Positions 60,157-64,000 of a stretch of 64,000 bases of DNA are shown here, piece after piece. The position numbers and the translations under genes are program-made. The notes under the pieces are model-generated. The model was not told where the DNA came from and did no database searches. It saw nothing but the letters and a program-made list of their open reading frames with translations. The stretch's first letter is position 1. Each line of letters starts with the position of its first letter. This DNA is from Caldilineaceae bacterium (lineage in GTDB: Bacteria > Chloroflexota > Anaerolineae > Caldilineales > Caldilineaceae), in assembly GCA_026645575.1 (NCBI GenBank), contig JAPKMW010000052.1, positions 1 through 64,000 of the forward strand, in the 5' to 3' direction.

Positions 60157-60897
60157 TCACGTGCGCTTGGGCGCCCAACCGCTCCACACCATGAGGCCAA
60201 TGAGGAGCAGATCGCGCCAGAAGAGCCAAAGGCGGACATGGTAATAGATCAATTGATAGAGTTTGCCGCGCGTGACCGGATCGTAATCGACCAGAATAAT
60301 GCGATGCTCTGGTGCAGCGGTGAGCATTAAATTATGGGCGCGCAGGAGATTGCGCTGGAAGAGAAAGCTCCAGAGTCGCCAGGGGAAACGATACCAGCGG
60401 TTGCGTTCTTCCCGCTCAGCAGGACTGGCGCTAACGCGCCCATAAAGGTCGGGCATCCAACCACGGCGACCATAGGTCGCCACCGAGCGGCGGATGATGC
60501 GCAAGAGTTGGCGGGCGAGCTGCTGGCGTTCCGCCCGGTCAAATTGATGATAGTCAACATCGAACAGAGGGCGGGCCTGTTGATAGTAGGGCTGCACCGT
60601 CAGGAGTTGGGGTTGGCCGGCGCGATTGACCGACAGCAGAAAGTGATTGGGGATACTATGTTGCGGCCCCATTACAGTGGCAAAGCGGCGGGCGGCCTTG
60701 CGCATCGTCATTGCTGCGTGCAACGCTTCGGTTAGTGTGGCCGCCTGGCTGCTTTTGACTTTGACAACATACCGCCGATCATCGGTGCAATAGACTTCGG
60801 TCTCATTGCCGCCGCCGATGCGCTCCAGATGGAGATCGGCGTCGAGCGGGGCGAATAGGGCATCTTGGTAGAGATTGGTCATAGATGAGAAAATCAT
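60157..60897 (-). CDS. Kinase-fold-like protein, unknown
   Basis: A 246-residue protein with signs of a small kinase-like fold. It has GGGNETEVYCTDDRRYVVKV (glycine-rich loop plus the Val-Val-Lys ATP lysine) and later NLLRAHNLMLTAA...IILVDYDPV, placed like catalytic Asn and metal Asp. It resembles YrbL-type proteins by layout. The C-terminus is hydrophobic (LWLFWRDLLLIGLMVWSGW), so it may sit at the membrane. A shared upstream element (60911-60985) is also found before the HAD/FAM151 gene. Activity is unknown. Confidence 0.55.
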   Translation of the reverse strand: MIFSSMTNLYQDALFAPLDADLHLERIGGGNETEVYCTDDRRYVVKVKSSQAATLTEALHAAMTMRKAARRFATVMGPQHSIPNHFLLSVNRAGQPQLLTVQPYYQQARPLFDVDYHQFDRAERQQLARQLLRIIRRSVATYGRRGWMPDLYGRVSASPAEREERNRWYRFPWRLWSFLFQRNLLRAHNLMLTAAPEHRIILVDYDPVTRGKLYQLIYYHVRLWLFWRDLLLIGLMVWSGWAPKRT

Positions 60898-60910
60898 TGG
60901 GCCATGCCAA

Positions 60911-60985
60911 GAAAATAGTCATTTGAACAACGTGTTGCGTGAACTACGTAATGGTTGTCGTACAATTTATTGCTTGGATTGACCT
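60911..60985. repeat. Copy B of a ~75-bp shared upstream element
   Basis: See 54189-54278. Here GTTGCGTGAACTACGTAATG follows CAACGT directly. It lies 13 bp before the kinase-like gene start. The remaining gap to 61350 has a small hairpin (CAAACGCC/GGCGTTTG, 61191-61216) and a TATAAT box at 61270; no gene seen. Confidence 0.6.
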
Positions 60986-61269
60986 TGGCTGGGTAACTAG
61001 GGCTGCTAACTAAATTTGTTGATTGGTGCGATCAAACAGCACTTTGGGACTCTCTACGCAAGTGGGGGGTGAAAGGATTCACACAACTTGCCCCCAACGT
61101 TTGTACAAGTAAGAATAAGGTAACGACTAAGCCCGTGCTTGTCCTGTCTGTGATCCACCTCCCAGACGCCGGTTACGAATCGGCTAGGCGCAAACGCCAA
61201 CGCCTCAGGGCGTTTGTTTGGTACGTTCGTTTGTCAGCATATTGTATAGCTTTTCTCGATAAATGTGAA

Positions 61270-61275
61270 TATAAT
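61270..61275 (+). promoter_or_regulatory. -10 box before the small membrane protein
   Basis: TATAAT at 61270, about 75 bp before the ATG at 61351. No strong -35 seen. Confidence 0.35.
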
Positions 61276-61350
61276 CTACTTATGTTATGTTTTTGATTGC
61301 CAACGTGCTACCCAAACGCCCAAAAACGCCGGAAAGAGGTACAGAAACTT

Positions 61351-61683
61351 ATGATGGCGCCTGAACAATTCAATGGCCTGACAGAGTGGTTTTTCCCCCT
61401 TTATTATACCCTTTATTTCGCCTGGCCGCCTGTTTTGATCTATCTCATCGGTCACCGCCGTCAATTTTTGGCGCGCTTGATTACCTTGTGGACATTCTCC
61501 GGCGTCCTTAGCGTGTTGCTGGTTCTGGCCCACCTCAATGCTACGCCCATGCTGCCCGTCTTGGGGCCAGAGCCTTACAATACGATCATCCTGGTCAGCA
61601 TCCGCTTGGCGCTGCTTGTCACCCTCGCTTGTCTCAGTTTGGAACGCCGCGCTGCCTTGCCATCGGCGCCTGTCACCCAGTAG
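61351..61683 (+). CDS. Small three-helix membrane protein
   Basis: A 110-residue protein with three hydrophobic helices (about 12-33, 40-60, 75-98) and a short polar tail. The ATG at 61351 is chosen from an open frame that begins 18 codons earlier, because GAAAGAGGTACAG precedes it. No motif or family is recognised. It is alone, followed by a strong terminator at 61743-61775. Confidence 0.6.
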   Translation: MMAPEQFNGLTEWFFPLYYTLYFAWPPVLIYLIGHRRQFLARLITLWTFSGVLSVLLVLAHLNATPMLPVLGPEPYNTIILVSIRLALLVTLACLSLERRAALPSAPVTQ

Positions 61684-61742
61684 GCGAGCAGGTCGGCGCC
61701 TTTTACCCTGCGTATTGTGGTCCTAGGGCAGATATAGACGCT

Positions 61743-61775
61743 AGAGCCAAAGGGTTTCTGCAACCCTTTGGCTCT
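61743..61775 (+). terminator. Rho-independent-like terminator
   Basis: AGAGCCAAAGGGT pairs with ACCCTTTGGCTCT with a 7-nt loop. It is followed by GATCC rather than a U-run. Confidence 0.7.
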
Positions 61776-61800
61776 GATCCACAACGCATGGAGGAATAGT

Positions 61801-61884
61801 CAGTAGACCGCAGCGTCTTGCTCTGCGCCAGTCCGTGACTGGCGGCGGGTCCGTGACCCGCCTAGAGCATATTGCGGTCTACTG
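61801..61884. repeat. Three-way-junction palindromic element
   Basis: An outer stem CAGTAGACCGCA/TGCGGTCTACTG encloses two hairpins, GCCAGTCCGTGACTGGC and GCGGGTCCGTGACCCGC. Both present TCCGTGA, so the element can fold into a three-way junction. The rest of the gap 61684-62001 contains the terminator and no gene. Confidence 0.75.
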
Positions 61885-62001
61885 ATAGTATATCAACCAG
61901 TGGATAGGGGATAGCCTGTCCGGTTGACCAGTGCGCAACGGCCCAATCTTCGCTATGCTGGGGGCAGTGTAACCAAAACTGACGGAAAGAGAGAAGCGAT
62001 C

Positions 62002-62547
62002 ATGAACAATATGCGTCTGGGTGAACGGGAACGCACCCTGATGGAAACACTGCGCAGTGGCGAACAGTCCCAGTGGTGGCGGACCGTGCGGGTGCGCGAT
62101 GTGATGGCCACTGCGTTGTTTTGTGTGGACAGCTTGACAACGGTGCCGGAGGCCCAGCGGTTGATGCAGGAGCATCGGATTCGCCGACTGCCGGTCATCG
62201 ATGACGGCAAGCTGGTCGGTATTGTCACCCAAGGCGATGTACGGGGCGCGCTGCCTTCGGAAGCCACTACCCTCAACCGCACGGAACAAGCCTATTTGAT
62301 GAATCAGGTCAAGGTGGACCGCATTATGCATACCAATGTGCTTACCATCCGCCCCGATGCTGCGCTGGCCGACGCCGCCCGTTTAATGGTGCAGCACAAA
62401 ATCGGCGGTTTGCCCGTTGTGGCTGATGACGGCGCCGTCATCGGCATTGTCACCGAATCGGATATCTTTAGCACCTTTGTCAAGGTCTTTGACACCCTAG
62501 ATGCGCTCCACCACCAAGTCACCTTCGACGCTGACAACAGTGATTAA
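62002..62547 (+). CDS. Two-CBS-domain protein
   Basis: A 181-residue protein with two CBS domains: first VRVRDVMATALFCVDSLTTV to VGIVTQGDV (about 35-95), second VKVDRIMHTNVLTIRPDAAL to IGIVTESDI (about 110-165). They bind adenine nucleotides such as AMP, ATP or SAM and act as energy sensors; this type is often free-standing. ATG at 62002 follows AAAGAGAGAAGC. A strong terminator follows. Confidence 0.93.
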   Translation: MNNMRLGERERTLMETLRSGEQSQWWRTVRVRDVMATALFCVDSLTTVPEAQRLMQEHRIRRLPVIDDGKLVGIVTQGDVRGALPSEATTLNRTEQAYLMNQVKVDRIMHTNVLTIRPDAALADAARLMVQHKIGGLPVVADDGAVIGIVTESDIFSTFVKVFDTLDALHHQVTFDADNSD

Positions 62548-62624
62548 CCAGCGCCGTTGCCGGTCGTTTTGCCATGGCTAGGCGGGCCGCGCTGTTGACC
62601 GCCGGCCCACTGTTACTTCATGCA

Positions 62625-62674
62625 AAAACGGAAGGGGAGAGCAAGTTGCAAAACTTGCTCTCCCCTTCCGTTTT
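62625..62674 (+). terminator. Perfect 23-bp terminator hairpin
   Basis: AAAACGGAAGGGGAGAGCAA begins the 23-bp left arm, exactly complementary to 62652-62674, with a GCAA loop and TTTT at its end. It terminates the CBS gene. Confidence 0.85.
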
Positions 62675-62692
62675 ACTTTTCCCCGTAACTAC

Positions 62693-62838
62693 TAAAAAGG
62701 AAGGTAAGGCCATGTCGAATGGCCTAGCCAGATCGCCCACGCTGGCGGCGCTGCGGCTTAGTTGCCCTAACACCGCGCGGCGGGTGGGTCGGCCAGCGCC
62801 TGAAAGATGTTGCTGAGGTGGCTTGAATAGTGATCCAT
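62693..62838 (-). pseudogene. ArsR-family regulator remnant
   Basis: ATG at 62838 reads MDHYSSHLSNIFQALADP and then shifts frame. A one-base insertion puts the rest, TRRAVLGQLSRSAASVGDLA and RPFDMALPSFL, back in the ArsR/SmtB pattern. At about 62693 it runs into the CBS terminator region and the recognition helix and C-terminus are missing. It is therefore frameshifted and truncated. Its promoter and operator-like inverted repeat survive. Confidence 0.7.
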
Positions 62839-62845
62839 AAAGCTA

Positions 62846-62875
62846 AGTATAAACGCGAACGATAGTTAGCGTAAA
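62846..62875 (-). promoter_or_regulatory. Promoter of the ArsR remnant with inverted repeat
   Basis: TTTACG (62870-62875), 18-bp spacer and TATACT (62846-62851) end 7 nt before the ATG at 62838. A GTTAGC/GCTAAC inverted repeat overlaps the -35 region, as expected for self-repression. Confidence 0.5.
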
Positions 62876-63007
62876 AGCTAACTGTTGTGGTTTTACTAAA
62901 CAAACAACAGTACCAACCCCTGGTGCGGAGTGACAGCCATTCCTCTTTCAGTGGCTCGCTTCGGTGTGTAGCCACAAAGCGCTTGTCACGTGTCGTTTGT
63001 CATATGC

Positions 63008-63439
63008 TTACTGCACCCAGCGACACTTTGGTGATTGACAGTTACACTGTGCAAGGGTTGTCTCATCATAATAGTCGGCGGTGATCTCTTGGCCAGCGCG
63101 GATAGGGCGAGCTGCCACATATTGGGTGGCTTTGCCGCTGCGTGAGAGATCGACGGCATTGGCGTCGCAGGAGTGATTGATGTAGTAATGAAAGCTTTTG
63201 GGTGTGGCGATGGAGAGGTCTTTGGCAATATTGGCCTCGTTATACAGCTCTGCTTCGAGTTGCACCTTGCCGGTTTGCCAATCTTCCGTGGTGTAGACGA
63301 TACCACCTGTTACCAGGATCAACAGTTCACCCGCCACTATATCGTCGGTTGCAAAGGTGCCAATGCCTTGAATCGGCGATTTGCGCAATACCAGACGACG
63401 GTCAAACCACATCGTGATCGGTTCACTTTGATCACTCAT
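63008..63439 (-). CDS. SET-domain protein
   Basis: A 143-residue stand-alone SET-domain protein, probably a protein lysine methyltransferase. Motifs: QGIGTFATDDIVAGELLI, the NHSCDANAV SAM/active-site motif and GQEITADYYDE. A post-SET CxCxxxxC end (CNCQSPKC) is present and would bind zinc. Bacterial SET proteins of this size occur in several phyla; the target is unknown. It overlaps the upstream MmcQ gene by 4 bp (ATGA). Confidence 0.88.
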   Translation of the reverse strand: MSDQSEPITMWFDRRLVLRKSPIQGIGTFATDDIVAGELLILVTGGIVYTTEDWQTGKVQLEAELYNEANIAKDLSIATPKSFHYYINHSCDANAVDLSRSGKATQYVAARPIRAGQEITADYYDETTLAQCNCQSPKCRWVQ

Positions 63440-63828
63440 AGATTCTTTCCTTTCATCTCAAAACGCTTGACCAATGCTGGCGGCGCCTGGCAGCGCCAGG
63501 CGTTGAGCAGCAACGTCTCCAGCTCAACAACGTCAACCGCCGCCAACCGCACAAGGATGGCCGGGAAGCCGTTGTAGTGGGGTTCGGTGAAGAACTTTGT
63601 TGGTTCGGCCTCAATCAACATCTCTTTTTCTAAATTGTTACGGACGCGAATAGCGATGACCTCCGGGTTGGGGACGCGCGCTTTTTTCGGGTCAACCCGT
63701 TCCAGCCAAACCCAAGCGAACCCTTTGGGTTTGCCTTTGTTTAGCACCGCAAAGGCAATGCGCCCTTCCTCTTGGGTTGTCTCTGGGAAGGAGAGAGCAA
63801 TACGGCGAAGGTCATTTAGCTCTGCCAT
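63436..63828 (-). CDS. MmcQ/YjbR family protein
   Basis: A 130-residue protein of the MmcQ/YjbR fold, thought to be DNA- or ligand-binding. Typical features are DLRRIALSFPETTQEEGRIA, FAVLNKGKPKGFAWVWL and FFTEPHYNGFPAILVRLAAV. It overlaps the SET gene start, so the two are translationally coupled. Upstream, no strong ribosome site is visible (AAGGGGAACC is acceptable). Confidence 0.88.
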   Translation of the reverse strand: MAELNDLRRIALSFPETTQEEGRIAFAVLNKGKPKGFAWVWLERVDPKKARVPNPEVIAIRVRNNLEKEMLIEAEPTKFFTEPHYNGFPAILVRLAAVDVVELETLLLNAWRCQAPPALVKRFEMKGKNL

Positions 63829-63875
63829 TGGTGGTTCCCCTTGTGGTAAGCTTTACTGATCTGTAGAACAGCAAA

Positions 63876-64000
<125 letters not shown>

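Noticed and set aside
61069..61296. 75-codon plus-strand frame
   Set aside because: No ribosome site, no domain pattern, and it runs through a promoter region.

Overview
The window looks like a chromosomal segment of a Chloroflexota bacterium, probably of the Caldilinea/Anaerolinea kind. This is inferred from gene style, not from a marker search. Supporting signs are several large STAND-type ATPases fused to DNA-binding or membrane modules, a secreted-protein remnant ending in a Chloroflexota-like '(F/Y)LP(L/V)xxR' tail, an Flp-type pilin, a GerW-like protein, a TIM-barrel DUF4038 protein, many small mixed-strand metabolic genes, and many hairpin-forming short repeats between genes. No rRNA, tRNA, CRISPR array, transposase or phage gene was seen.

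Layout. 0-8 kb: guaB and purA diverge from two facing promoters (both with TACAAT -10 boxes); then a STAND ATPase regulator, a GerW-like pair and a type II NADH dehydrogenase. 8-21 kb: mostly minus-strand housekeeping genes (Nudix hydrolase, a VapBC-like toxin-antitoxin pair, a GNAT-nitrilase fusion, recX, luciferase-like oxidoreductase, phosphoesterase, TauE, DUF4038, uppP) and two paralogous membrane proteins with a Cys-rich tail. 21-25 kb: wreckage of alaX and of a secreted protein, then a hybrid histidine kinase convergent with, and overlapping, a receiver-domain protein. 25.7-32.2 kb: a sugar or polyol operon (solute-binding protein, two permeases, two dehydrogenases, an aldo/keto reductase; no ATPase gene). 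32.3-40.7 kb: a STAND/winged-helix regulator followed by a same-strand block of NTF2-fold proteins, a methyltransferase, an amidase and alpha/beta hydrolases, bounded by a promoter and a terminator. 40.8-52 kb: a very large membrane-GAF-CARDB-STAND protein, a collapsed P450, an S9 peptidase, a full P450, a Rieske ferredoxin, an MBL hydrolase, an amidohydrolase and a DUF2294 protein with three 31-bp iterons upstream. 52-64 kb: a HAD/FAM151-like fusion, penicillin acylase, a class I amidotransferase, queA, a pilin, a CBS protein, a SET-domain protein, an MmcQ-like protein and the end of a GMC oxidoreductase.

Two things stand out at window scale. First, at least four small genes (alaX, a P450, an SDR and an alpha/beta hydrolase) keep both ends but have lost their middles; an ArsR gene and one unknown gene look similarly collapsed. 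Second, octamer tandem repeats with an inverted copy recur between genes, each site with its own octamer, and one array has expanded inside queA. Several small genes also appear leaderless, with a -10 box ending 6-7 nt before ATG.

A shared ~115-residue HTH-containing module links the STAND ATPase at 3.4 kb with the receiver protein at 24-25 kb. The GNAT-nitrilase fusion lacks the catalytic Lys and Cys of its nitrilase half. The 33.7-40.7 kb block is the best candidate for an uncharacterised metabolic system.
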